A stretch of DNA of 64,000 nt, taken from positions 195,069 to 259,068 of the forward strand of contig NZ_JAHRXJ010000002.1 in NCBI RefSeq assembly GCF_019104765.1, given 5' to 3'. Below the pieces are notes generated by a model that was not told where the DNA came from, searched no databases, and saw nothing but the letters and a program-made list of their open reading frames with translations. This DNA is from Synechococcus sp. HK05. GTDB lineage: Bacteria > Cyanobacteriota > Cyanobacteriia > PCC-6307 > Cyanobiaceae. Shown piece after piece: positions 8,591-16,428 of the stretch (position 1 is the first letter of the stretch; each line of letters starts with the position of its first letter). The position numbers were made by a program, and so were the translations under genes.

Positions 8591-9943
8591 GTGTCTCTCC
8601 GGATCCTGCTGGTTCGCCATGGGTTGAGCAGCTTCAACCTCGAGCACCGCATTCAGGGCCGCGACGATCTGTCGAGCCTCACCGAGGAGGGCGTAAAGCA
8701 GGCCCTGGCTACTGGTGAAGCCCTGCGGGATGTAGCGATCACGGCGGCCTACAGCTCCCCCCTGCGCCGGGCCCATGACACCGCCACAACGCTGCTCGCC
8801 GCCCACGGTGGTGGCCTGGAGCCCCAGCTCGACGACGACCTGCTGGAGGTGGATCTCGCTCCCTGGAGCGGCCTGCTCAGCACGGATGTGCAGGAGCGCT
8901 TCCCGGAGGCCTACCGCACCTGGAAGCAGCACCCCGAGCAGCTCCAACTGCAGCGCGCCGACGGCAGCAGCTACGCCCCGATTCCCGAGCTGATGGAGCA
9001 GGCGCGGCGCTTCGTGGATCGCTTGCTTGCCCAGCACAGCCCTGCCAGCTCTGCATCCCAGACCGTGCTGGTGGTGGGTCACAACGCGATCCTGCGCTGC
9101 CTGTTGCTCAGCCTGCTGGGCCTTGATGCGTCGGGGTTCCGCCGTCTGCGCGTCGATAACGCTTCCCTGTCTGTGCTCAACCTCAGCGCCGAGGCCGATG
9201 GCGCCGTGGCGGTGCAGATCGAGTCGCTCAACGGCACCACCCATCTCCACGGCGAGGTGTGCGGCGGACGCCTGCCCGCCAAGGGGGCCGGCCCGCGCCT
9301 GCTGCTGGTGCGCCATGGCGAAACCGACTGGAACCGCCAGGGCCGCTTCCAGGGGCAGATCGATATCCCCCTCAACGAGAACGGCCGCGCCCAGGCCGCT
9401 GCCGCCGGTGATTTCCTACGCAAGGTGGCGTTCCAGCGGGCCTACACCAGCTCGATGTCGCGCCCGCGCCAAACGGCCGAGGGCATCCTCAGCCACCACC
9501 CCGGCGTTCCGCTCACCAGCGTGCGCGATCTGGTGGAGATCGGCCACGGCGAGTGGGAAGGCTGCCTGGAATCGGAGATTTCCGAGGGTTGGGGGGAGCT
9601 GCTCGCCGCTTGGAAGAGCGCCCCGGAAACGGTGCAGATGCCCGCTGGTGAAACCATCCACGACGTGTGGGATCGCTCCCTGCGGGGCTGGAACACCATC
9701 GCCGCCAGCCTGCACAGCGATGAAACCGCCCTGGTGGTGGCCCATGACGCCGTGAACAAAACCATCCTCTGCGCCCTGCTGGGCCTCGGCCCTGCCGACA
9801 TCTGGGCGGTGAAACAAGGCAACGGTGGCGTCACCGTGATCGATTACCCCCACGGGCCCGATCAGCCTCCGGTGGTGGTGTGTCTGAACCAAACGGCCCA
9901 TCTTGGGGGTGTTCTGGATCGCACCGCCGCCGGCGCTCTATGA
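8591..9943 (+). CDS. Tandem-domain histidine phosphatase (phosphoglycerate-mutase superfamily)
   Basis: A 450-residue protein with two complete histidine phosphatase domains. Domain 1 has VRHG at 8-11, acid candidate Glu86 and the second His in VVGHNA (His164). Domain 2 has VRHGETDWNRQGRFQGQ from residue 240, the LVEIGHGEWEG segment and VVAHDAVN. Domain 2 is the closer match to GpmB/CobC-like phosphatases; domain 1 lacks the usual RHGET threonine (RHGLS). The GTG at 8591 is placed four residues before the first catalytic strand; upstream in-frame sequence is antisense to the CPBP gene. The substrate cannot be read from sequence. The stop overlaps the next ATG by four bases. Confidence 0.87.
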   Translation: MSLRILLVRHGLSSFNLEHRIQGRDDLSSLTEEGVKQALATGEALRDVAITAAYSSPLRRAHDTATTLLAAHGGGLEPQLDDDLLEVDLAPWSGLLSTDVQERFPEAYRTWKQHPEQLQLQRADGSSYAPIPELMEQARRFVDRLLAQHSPASSASQTVLVVGHNAILRCLLLSLLGLDASGFRRLRVDNASLSVLNLSAEADGAVAVQIESLNGTTHLHGEVCGGRLPAKGAGPRLLLVRHGETDWNRQGRFQGQIDIPLNENGRAQAAAAGDFLRKVAFQRAYTSSMSRPRQTAEGILSHHPGVPLTSVRDLVEIGHGEWEGCLESEISEGWGELLAAWKSAPETVQMPAGETIHDVWDRSLRGWNTIAASLHSDETALVVAHDAVNKTILCALLGLGPADIWAVKQGNGGVTVIDYPHGPDQPPVVVCLNQTAHLGGVLDRTAAGAL

Positions 9944-11238
9944 CCTCCAACCCCGAGCAGCCGTTGCTGCTGCATCAGGTTCAGCTGCTCGAAGCGGAGG
10001 GCTCCGAACTGCGCCGTTGTGATGTGCTCATCCAGGCGGGGAGGCTTCGGGCCATCGGTGCGGAGGCGGCCCAGCAGGCAGAGGCCTGTGGGGCCAGTTT
10101 GCTGGAGGCAAAGGAGTGGTTGCTGGCACCGCCGCTGGTGGATCCCCATTCCGAGCTGGAGGATCCAGCCACCGGATCCGCCGAAACCCTGGCCTCCCTG
10201 GAGCGTTCCGCTTTGGCGGCCGGTTACGGCACCGTGGCGCTGCTGCCCCGGGCCACGAGCTGGCGTGACCGCCCGGAGCGCTTGCAGGGCCTCGTGCCCC
10301 TCGGCCGGCTTCAGCTGCTGCTGTGGGGCAGCTTCAGCCGTGGCGCCGGGGGTGCAGAGCTGGCCGCCCATGCCGATCAGCTGGCCGCCGGAGCGATTGG
10401 CCTGGCCGAAGCCGATCAGCTGCCCCCGTTGGCGTTGCTGGAGCGCGGCTTCACCCTGGCCGAATGCGGCCGTGCGCCGCTGCTGCTGGCCCCACGCGAT
10501 CCCAGCCTCAGCCAGGGGGGCTTCGTGCGCGAGGGGGTGGAAGCCCTGCGCGCCGGCTGGCCCACCGATCCCTGCATCAGCGAAACCCTGCCGCTGCAGA
10601 GCCTGCTGGCCATGGCCCAGCGCCATCCCGCGCGGCGGCTGCAGCTGATGAATCTCTCCACCGCCGAGGGTGTGGCCCTGCTGCGGGCGCTCCCCGTCGA
10701 GCAGCGCCCGGAAGCCACGGTGTGCTGGTGGCACCTGCTGGCCGATAGCGGCAGCCTCGATCCGATTGCGGAGGGCTGGCGCGTGGTGCCGCCCCTGGGC
10801 ACACCCAACGATCGCCAGGCGCTGCAGCAGGCCCTGGCCGATGGCGTGATCACGGCGGTGGCGGTGCATCACCAGGCGCTCGATGCGGAGGAGCAGTTGC
10901 TGCCGCTGGATCAGCGCAAGCCTGGGGTGGCGGGCCATCGCTGCGTGCTGCCTGGCCTCTGGCAGGAGTTGGTGGTGCGGCGCGGCTGGACTGCGGCCCA
11001 GCTCTGGCGTGTGCTGTGCTTCGCTCCCGCCCGTTTACTGGGGCTCGAGCCCCCCTGCCTCAGCCTCGGTAGCGATCAGTGGGTGCTGTTTGATCCCCAC
11101 CGCCCGTGGATCCCCGCGGACGACCACTGGGGCCCCTTAGCGGCCAATCAACCCGGCGCGGCTGGCAGCCTCACCGGTCAGGTGTTGGCCTCTGGGCTTA
11201 TCCCTGAGCTCCAGCGCTGGAAGGCTTCTGCGGCTTAA
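9940..11238 (+). CDS. Dihydroorotase-like protein lacking metal ligands (probable pseudoenzyme)
   Basis: A 432-residue amidohydrolase of the PyrC/dihydroorotase type by layout: N-terminal small beta domain, LLAPPLVDPHSELEDP in place of the usual DxHxH strand, a central barrel, and a C-terminal APARLLGLE segment. The catalytic residues are altered. The second His of the first metal motif is Glu72, the His before the ST loop is Asn (LMNLST), and the ATDH aspartate motif reads AVAVHH. Such proteins resemble the non-catalytic PyrC' partners of aspartate transcarbamoylase. It is translationally coupled (ATGA) to the phosphatase. Its 3' end overlaps convergent lepB by 41 bp. Confidence 0.78.
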   Translation: MTSNPEQPLLLHQVQLLEAEGSELRRCDVLIQAGRLRAIGAEAAQQAEACGASLLEAKEWLLAPPLVDPHSELEDPATGSAETLASLERSALAAGYGTVALLPRATSWRDRPERLQGLVPLGRLQLLLWGSFSRGAGGAELAAHADQLAAGAIGLAEADQLPPLALLERGFTLAECGRAPLLLAPRDPSLSQGGFVREGVEALRAGWPTDPCISETLPLQSLLAMAQRHPARRLQLMNLSTAEGVALLRALPVEQRPEATVCWWHLLADSGSLDPIAEGWRVVPPLGTPNDRQALQQALADGVITAVAVHHQALDAEEQLLPLDQRKPGVAGHRCVLPGLWQELVVRRGWTAAQLWRVLCFAPARLLGLEPPCLSLGSDQWVLFDPHRPWIPADDHWGPLAANQPGAAGSLTGQVLASGLIPELQRWKASAA

Positions 11239-11947
11239 GCGGGTCGCGGCTGTTTAAATCGCCGGCGGTGCCGAGCGGCCAGAAGCGCCAGAAGGCGCGG
11301 CCGATGATCTCCGTTTCCGGCAGGAAGGCTCCGCCGGGCCAGTAGCGGCCATCCCAGCTGTTGGCGCGGTTGTCGCCCAGCACCAGCACGTGGCCCGGCG
11401 GCACCGTGGCATTGAGGGTGCGGCATACGCTCATGCCCTGCTCGTCCACCGCGCAGTAGTTGTTCACATAGGGCTCGTTGAGCCGTTGGCCGTTCACCGT
11501 CACTTCCCCGCGCGGGTTGATCACCACGCGGTCGCCGGCTACGGCCACGACGCGCTTGATGTAGGCCTCGCAGGCCGGCTCCTGCAGGCCCGGCACCAGG
11601 TTCACCAGCGGCAGATTCACCAGCAGGCAGCGCAGCGGGCCCGCTTGGTGGTTGGCCTTGAGCACCGGGTCGAAATGGTGGGGCGCATGGAACACCACGA
11701 TCTCGCCGCGCTGGGGAGGGCGGCGGCGGTAGCTGAGCTTCTCCACCAGCAGCCGATCCTGCAGCTGCAGCCCGGGCAACATCGATCCCGACGGGATGTA
11801 GCGGGCCTCAATCACCGTCTGGCGAATGCCGAGGGCCACGCCCAGGGTGATCAGCACACCACGCCAGAACACCCAAGGGCTCTCCTGGGGCGTGCTGGTT
11901 TGCGGTTCTGCCTGCGATTCGGGCGCGTCTTGATCGGTGCTGGACAA
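11198..11947 (-). CDS. lepB: Signal peptidase I
   Basis: Type I signal peptidase (249 aa), which cleaves signal peptides of exported pre-proteins at the periplasmic or lumenal membrane face. It has a Pro/Gln-rich N-terminal tail, one membrane helix (about 27-41), the nucleophile box IPSGSM with Ser55, RGEIVVF, the general-base lysine in AYIKRVVAVAGD (Lys131) and the GDNRANSWDGR box at 191-201. All catalytic elements are present. The insertion between boxes C and D, including two leucine-rich turns, is longer than in short Gram-positive enzymes. The last 13 codons overlap the end of the opposite-strand dihydroorotase-like gene. Confidence 0.95.
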   Translation of the reverse strand: MSSTDQDAPESQAEPQTSTPQESPWVFWRGVLITLGVALGIRQTVIEARYIPSGSMLPGLQLQDRLLVEKLSYRRRPPQRGEIVVFHAPHHFDPVLKANHQAGPLRCLLVNLPLVNLVPGLQEPACEAYIKRVVAVAGDRVVINPRGEVTVNGQRLNEPYVNNYCAVDEQGMSVCRTLNATVPPGHVLVLGDNRANSWDGRYWPGGAFLPETEIIGRAFWRFWPLGTAGDLNSRDPLKPQKPSSAGAQG

Positions 11948-12009
11948 GGGCTCGTGCTGCCGGATGCAGGTGCAAGTGAGGCAGATTAGGGCCGTTGCCT
12001 GGCCTTGAG

Positions 12010-13476
12010 ATGGTTCGTCCGCGTTGGTTGTCGGCCCAGAGGGTCACGGCCTCGCGGCTCTGGCGCCACTGGGATCGCGCCGTCGCCCTGTGGGCCGGGG
12101 TGAACCTGGTGCTGGTGTTGTTTGACATCACCTACATCCCCCTGCGCACCTTCTGGCTGCAGCGCAACCTCACGCCCCTGCCCCAGGTGCCCCTGGTGGT
12201 GCCGTTGCGCGTGCTGCCCGATCTCACCCCCCTCTACGACCCGGTGAAGGGGATCGAGCCCCATCGCGAAACCCAGGCCTATCTCGAGGCCTTTGAGCGC
12301 CTGGATCAGGCCCTGCTGGCAGGTGCCACTCCGGCCCAAACCGCCGCTCAGCGTCAGCGCCTGGTGGGGCTCACCGAGGCGATGATCAATGAGAACCCGT
12401 TTGCGGCCTCGGGCAACAGCGGCACCCTCGAGAAAATCAAAATCCGTTTGCGGCAGCGTGCCGCCGATGAAAGCGCCAAACAGGCCGCGGCTCAGCTGCT
12501 GGGCGATGCCTGGCTGAGCCAGCGCCGTTGGAGCGAGGAGCGCCGCTTCTGGCAGCAGCAGGTGCTGCCGCTGGTGGCAACCAGCTACTGGCGCTCCATC
12601 GATGAGAACGGCCGCCCCACCGATCATTTCTGGCGGCTGGATCTGCTGCTCTTCCAGAGCGTGTTTGGCCTCGACATCCTGCTGCGCATGCTGCGGATGC
12701 GGCGCCGCTTCCCCGGATTGAGTTGGCGGGATGCGCTGCTGCGGCGCTGGATTGATTTACCGCTGCTGCTGCCCTTCTGGCGTTGGATGCGGGTGGTGCC
12801 CGTGGTGGAGCGCCTCAGCCAGGCGCAGCTGATCAATGTGGAGCCTCTGCGGGCTGCCGTGAGCCGGGCCGTGGTGTCGCTGCTGGCGCTGGAGCTGTTT
12901 GAGGTGCTGGCGTTGCAGCTGGTGGATGGCACTCAGTCGCTGGTGCGTTCCTCCCAGTGGCCCCGCTGGATTCGCAGCCTGCGCAGCCACCAAAGCGTGA
13001 GCGGCGCCGACGAGCAGCAGCTGGTGGATCTGGTGCGCCTGTGGGGGCCGATGGTGCTGGGGCAGGTCACGCCCCGGCTGGCGCCCGAGTTGCAGTCGCT
13101 GTTGGGCCACACCCTCCAGCAACAGCTGCGGGATGTGCCTGGAGGAGCCATCGTGCCCGCCGGCGTGAGCCGCCAGTTGGCCGCTGGGGTGGTGGAGAGC
13201 CTGCTGGATCTCTCCCGTGGCACGGCCCAGCGCCTGGCCCGCAGCGATGATCGCCAGAGCGCCCTGCTCCAGCAGGCGATTGATCGCTTTTGGGAGGAGT
13301 TGGCCGCCGCCCTGGAGCAGGCCGGCACGCTGGAACGCAGCCAGGAGCTGCTCTGCGGGCTGCTGCAGCAGCTCAAGCTCAACTACGTGGCCCAGGTGAA
13401 TCGCGCGGGCATCGACGCCCTCATGGATGAGCTCGATGAGCTCACCTCAGAGCCGACTCCCACTCCTCCGGTTTGA
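12010..13476 (+). CDS. Conserved-looking multi-span membrane protein, function unknown
   Basis: A 488-residue protein beginning at ATG 12010. It has one membrane helix near the N-terminus (AVALWAGVNLVLVLFDITYI), an extracytoplasmic-looking domain, then a membrane region around residues 215-275 with an Arg-rich turn (LLRMLRMRRRFPG) followed by WIDLPLLLPFWRWMRVVPVVERL. That region loosely resembles the S3-S4 part of voltage-sensor-type channels. The C-terminal third is a helical, Gln/Leu-rich soluble domain. I do not recognise a named family. The gene is divergent from lepB by about 60 bp. Its end overlaps the convergent ArsC-like gene by 35 bp. Confidence 0.75.
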   Translation: MVRPRWLSAQRVTASRLWRHWDRAVALWAGVNLVLVLFDITYIPLRTFWLQRNLTPLPQVPLVVPLRVLPDLTPLYDPVKGIEPHRETQAYLEAFERLDQALLAGATPAQTAAQRQRLVGLTEAMINENPFAASGNSGTLEKIKIRLRQRAADESAKQAAAQLLGDAWLSQRRWSEERRFWQQQVLPLVATSYWRSIDENGRPTDHFWRLDLLLFQSVFGLDILLRMLRMRRRFPGLSWRDALLRRWIDLPLLLPFWRWMRVVPVVERLSQAQLINVEPLRAAVSRAVVSLLALELFEVLALQLVDGTQSLVRSSQWPRWIRSLRSHQSVSGADEQQLVDLVRLWGPMVLGQVTPRLAPELQSLLGHTLQQQLRDVPGGAIVPAGVSRQLAAGVVESLLDLSRGTAQRLARSDDRQSALLQQAIDRFWEELAAALEQAGTLERSQELLCGLLQQLKLNYVAQVNRAGIDALMDELDELTSEPTPTPPV

Positions 13477-13813
13477 ATCCCACCAGGGCGGTGCCGCCGG
13501 CGGTGATGGCGAAGGGGCGTTTGATCAACTTGCCATCGGCCGCTAAGGCCGCCAGGGCAGCTTGGTCATCCATGGCGGCCACGGTGGCGCTGCCAAGGGC
13601 GCGATAGCTCTGGCCGCTGGTGTTGAACAGGCGTTTGCGCCCCAGTTGCTCAAAGGCTGTGGAGAGCTCCTCGAGACCGGGGGGCTGCTCAGTGATGTTC
13701 ACCACGTCGAGGTTGCCTTCTGCCACAGAAAAGCCCTGCTGGGCGAGCCATTGCAGGGCATTACGGCAGGTGCCGCATTGGGGGTAGCTGTAGATCCGGA
13801 GCCGCTGGCTCAC
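13442..13813 (-). CDS. ArsC/Spx-family thioredoxin-fold protein
   Basis: A 123-residue ArsC/Spx-like protein with an N-terminal strand and a CxxC site (Cys13-Gly-Thr-Cys16 in YPQCGTCRNA), a central helical region (FNTSGQSYRALG) and the KRPFAITAGG cis-proline segment near the C-terminus. Family members are arsenate reductases or Spx/MgsR-like regulators; the arsenate-binding arginine triad is not obvious, so arsC is not assigned. It starts at GTG 13813, overlapping the ferredoxin stop by four bases. The coupling to a 2Fe-2S ferredoxin suggests a redox role. Confidence 0.85.
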   Translation of the reverse strand: MSQRLRIYSYPQCGTCRNALQWLAQQGFSVAEGNLDVVNITEQPPGLEELSTAFEQLGRKRLFNTSGQSYRALGSATVAAMDDQAALAALAADGKLIKRPFAITAGGTALVGFKPEEWESALR

Positions 13814-14169
13814 TTGCCGATCAGGCTCTTGAGAGCGCCCACGAGGCTGTTGGAGCCTGCGCCTGTACCGGCCTGGGGACGGGTGCGAACGGTCACATCC
13901 CCATTCACGCTGGTGCGGCAGCTGAGGCGGTAGTTGGCGGGGCGATCGGCCAGATACACCTGCTCCACGTCGCTGCGGGGGGAGAGGTTCTGCATGCCTT
14001 CCACCACTTCCACCACGCAGGTGCCGCACTGGCCCACGCCACCGCAGTTGTTGAGGTTGTTCAGGCCCTTGTAAGGGTTGATGCCGGCATCGATGGCGGC
14101 CTTACGCAGGTTCGCTCCCTCGATGCATCCGACCTGCTGGCCTTCCTGTTCGAAACGGATGGTGGGCAC
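13810..14169 (-). CDS. 2Fe-2S ferredoxin
   Basis: A plant-type [2Fe-2S] ferredoxin of 119 residues from GTG 14169. The four cluster ligands are Cys42, Cys48, Cys51 and Cys84 (NCGGVGQCGTC ... LSC), giving the C-x5-C-x2-C-xn-C spacing. It carries a Gly/Ser-rich C-terminal extension ending in LKSLIGK, beyond the usual ~97-residue PetF fold, so it is probably not the main photosynthetic ferredoxin. An ATG at 14250 would add 27 Arg-rich residues and is not preferred, though it cannot be excluded. It is followed by the coupled ArsC/Spx-type gene. Confidence 0.9.
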   Translation of the reverse strand: MPTIRFEQEGQQVGCIEGANLRKAAIDAGINPYKGLNNLNNCGGVGQCGTCVVEVVEGMQNLSPRSDVEQVYLADRPANYRLSCRTSVNGDVTVRTRPQAGTGAGSNSLVGALKSLIGK

Positions 14170-14299
14170 GGTCGGACGGGGATCTTCGGCGCCGACAAAC
14201 TTACCTGGCCGCAGCCGCGTTCTGCGCCAGATGTTGAGGGCTGACACCAAATGCCGCGTTGGCCTGCCTGCCTAGCATTGGGGTCTTGGCTAGACCGCA

Positions 14300-14956
14300 G
14301 TGCAGACCTCCGGCTACGAACGGCTTCAGAGCCAGGTGATCCCCGGTTACGGCAGCCTGGCGCGGCTGTCGGTGGCCCTGTTGGCGGCCTCCCCCGTGGC
14401 GGCTGAGTCGGGTGCGGATGTGCTGGTGGCTGGTTGCGGAACGGGATCGGAGCTGCTGGAGGCGGTGGCCCAGCGGCCCGATTGGAGCCTTACCGCCCTG
14501 GATCCCAGCGCCGACATGTTGGAGGAAGCGCGCCAACGGTTGGGCGATCAGCCGGGCCTTCAGTGGCAGCAGTCCACCGTGGAGGCGCTAGTGGATACCC
14601 CCGGGATGGCGGGGCGCTTTGCCGGAGCCCTGTCGGTGCTGGTGTTGCAGTCACTCCCGGATGACGGCAGCAAACTCGCCTTCCTCACGGCCCTGGCCCG
14701 CTGCCTCAAGCCCGGTGCCCAGTTGGTGCTGGTGGATCTGATGCAAACCAGCCTTCCCTCGCTGGAAGGGCAGTTGGATCAGGCCTGGCGTGGCTTTCAG
14801 CGGGCCAGCGGCCTGGAGGATGCGCTGCAGGAAGGGCTGCATCCGATTGGCCTTGCCCGGCTCACCAGCTTGGTGAACGCGGCGGGCTTTGGTGATCCCG
14901 CCCGCATCTTCCAAGCCTTGGGCTTTGAAGGCTTCCTGCTGCAGCGCCTCAGCTAA
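14300..14956 (+). CDS. Class I SAM-dependent methyltransferase
   Basis: A 218-residue Rossmann-fold methyltransferase. It shows motif [18 protein letters not shown] (about residues 40-56), the acidic end of strand 2 ([11 protein letters not shown]), a motif around [11 protein letters not shown] and the strand-5 segment AQLVLVDLM. These are the SAM-binding elements of UbiE/COQ5- or Tam-like enzymes. No substrate domain is diagnostic, so the methylated molecule is unknown. GTG 14300 is the first start after a divergent gap from the ferredoxin. Its last three codons overlap the convergent pyrophosphatase-like gene. Confidence 0.85.
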   Translation: MQTSGYERLQSQVIPGYGSLARLSVALLAASPVAAESGADVLVAGCGTGSELLEAVAQRPDWSLTALDPSADMLEEARQRLGDQPGLQWQQSTVEALVDTPGMAGRFAGALSVLVLQSLPDDGSKLAFLTALARCLKPGAQLVLVDLMQTSLPSLEGQLDQAWRGFQRASGLEDALQEGLHPIGLARLTSLVNAAGFGDPARIFQALGFEGFLLQRLS

Positions 14957-15464
14957 CCCGCGCTGCAGCGATGCACCGTTCCAGCAGGGCGGGCACCGCA
15001 TCCGCATCGAGCCAGCCCGTGATCTCGATCACGCGGCCCTCCAGGTTTTTGTAGGTGCGAAAGAATTCCGCAACCTCCTCCAGCTGGTTGGCCGCGATCT
15101 GGCGAATGCTGCAGATGTCGCGCTGACGCGGGTCGGCAGCCGGAACACAAAGCAGCTTGCCGTCGTGGGCGCCGCAGTCGACCATGTCGAGAATGCCGAT
15201 CGGCCGGGCGGTGATCAGGCAGCCCGCAAAGGTGGGTTCATCCATGATCACCATCGCGTCGAGCGGAGCCCCGTCCTCGGCAAGGGTGTTGGGCACGAAG
15301 CCGTAATCAAACGGATAGCGCACCGATGAGTGCAACACCCGATCCAGCACCATCAGGCCGGCTTCGGCGTTGAACTCGTATTTATTGCGGCTGCCGGCGG
15401 GGATCTCCACCATCAGGTTCACCAGCCCGGGCGCCGGAGAGGCCTGCAGACTGCGCAAATCCAT
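14949..15464 (-). CDS. Family I inorganic pyrophosphatase paralogue lacking a catalytic Asp
   Basis: A 171-residue soluble family I pyrophosphatase relative. Most active-site positions are present: KYEF (Lys28/Glu30), [10 protein letters not shown] (Arg49, Tyr50, Tyr54), VDCGAHDGK (Asp96, Asp101, Lys103) and TYK (Tyr138/Lys139). The signature DxDPxD, however, reads EDGAPLDAM, so the aspartate equivalent to E. coli Asp67 is Ala66. In the family this residue helps activate the nucleophilic water. A second, fully canonical ppa lies at 36863-37450. This one is therefore either much weakened, altered in mechanism, or a non-catalytic paralogue. Confidence 0.88.
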   Translation of the reverse strand: MDLRSLQASPAPGLVNLMVEIPAGSRNKYEFNAEAGLMVLDRVLHSSVRYPFDYGFVPNTLAEDGAPLDAMVIMDEPTFAGCLITARPIGILDMVDCGAHDGKLLCVPAADPRQRDICSIRQIAANQLEEVAEFFRTYKNLEGRVIEITGWLDADAVPALLERCIAAARVS

Positions 15465-15675
15465 GGGCAGTGGCGGGTGAGGGGGATGGGGGGCCCGGGC
15501 GGCGATCGCTGATCACAGTTGCCAGGGGCACCACAACAGTAAAGAGGGCGACCACAAGGCCGAACAGGGGAGCAGCCGTGTGGAACAGGCTGCCGGAACC
15601 ATAAGGCGGACTGAAGGGTTCGTCGCTCGACTCAGACGGTTGGTCGGAGGCTCGGGGAGGGGGTTCTGAAGCCAT
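15382..15675 (-). CDS. Small hypothetical protein with one membrane helix
   Basis: A possible 97-residue protein: a Pro/Ser/acid-rich N-terminus followed by a convincing hydrophobic span ([26 protein letters not shown], about residues 32-57), then a Pro/Arg-rich tail. The final 28 codons overlap the 5' end of the downstream pyrophosphatase-like gene in another frame, which is unusual. The tail may be spurious, or the overlap may reflect coupling. No family is recognised. The hydrophobic span with flanking charges is the only positive evidence. Confidence 0.45.
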   Translation of the reverse strand: MASEPPPRASDQPSESSDEPFSPPYGSGSLFHTAAPLFGLVVALFTVVVPLATVISDRRPGPPSPSPATAHGFAQSAGLSGARAGEPDGGDPRRQPQ

Positions 15676-15794
15676 GCAGGCGGCTGGGCATGGCCGGCAG
15701 CCCGAGGGGGCCGCGAGCCGAAAACCCAGCGGTTCGATTGCTAAGTCTTCTCAGCTTGACATTTCCACCCCAGCTGGCAAGGGCGGAAAGCCGT

Positions 15795-16265
15795 TCAGGC
15801 GGCTGGACGGGCTTGATCATGTTGATCGCGGCGGCTTTCCAGCGAGGTGGGGCGTCCCTCCGCTTCACTCAGCAGGCTGCGGATCGTGCGCAGTTCTTCA
15901 AGGATCGAGCCCAGCAGTTGTTGCGTTGCTGTGGAGGGTGAATTGAGCACCTCAACGGTGACTTCCTTGATCCGCAGCACGTCGCGGGCAAAGCGGGCCA
16001 CCTCGTTGGGGTGAAACAGCAGCGCTTCTTTCTGGTCGCTGCGGTATTCGGGATTGAGCTTGCGGGGATTGAAGGGTGGGTTGAGATTGCGCGGGTCGGT
16101 GTTGGTGTAGCGATACACCGAGGCGCGGGAACGATTCAGGCAGCGCTGAACTTCATCGATGCCGATCAGATTCTCGTTCACCTCGCCAGCCGGAACGCCG
16201 GGCTCGGCGGTGGTGTTGAACTGTGCGCCTCCGCCCATTGCCGTTGAGACCGAATGGGCTTGCAT
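15795..16265 (-). CDS. Small cyanobacterial HTH protein (often labelled possible resolvase)
   Basis: A 156-residue protein. After a variable 30-residue start comes NLIGIDEVQRCLNRSRASVYRYTNTDPR, a helix-turn-helix of MerR/AlpA/excisionase style. This is followed by an Asn/Pro-rich wing (LNPPFNPRKLNPEYR), a LLFHPNEVARFARDVL helix and a leucine-rich helix (LLGSILEELRTIRSLL) that could dimerise. I recall close homologues in picocyanobacteria annotated as possible resolvase, but no catalytic serine-recombinase domain is present. A small DNA-binding regulator is more likely. ATG 16265 was chosen; it is divergent from proS, with 163 bp between the two starts. Confidence 0.78.
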   Translation of the reverse strand: MQAHSVSTAMGGGAQFNTTAEPGVPAGEVNENLIGIDEVQRCLNRSRASVYRYTNTDPRNLNPPFNPRKLNPEYRSDQKEALLFHPNEVARFARDVLRIKEVTVEVLNSPSTATQQLLGSILEELRTIRSLLSEAEGRPTSLESRRDQHDQARPAA

Positions 16266-16428
16266 GAGACGTGGATGCGACAGGTTGGACTTGCTGCGGA
16301 AGTTAGCAGAGTTTTCGCTGCTGAACTGGAAATCTTTCTGCTTTCGCCCGGGCCTTGTGGCGCTTCCGTAGCCGGTTGCGGCCTGAGCTCGGTGGTAGCT
16401 TCCGGCCTCCTTCTGTGCTGAGCATCCC

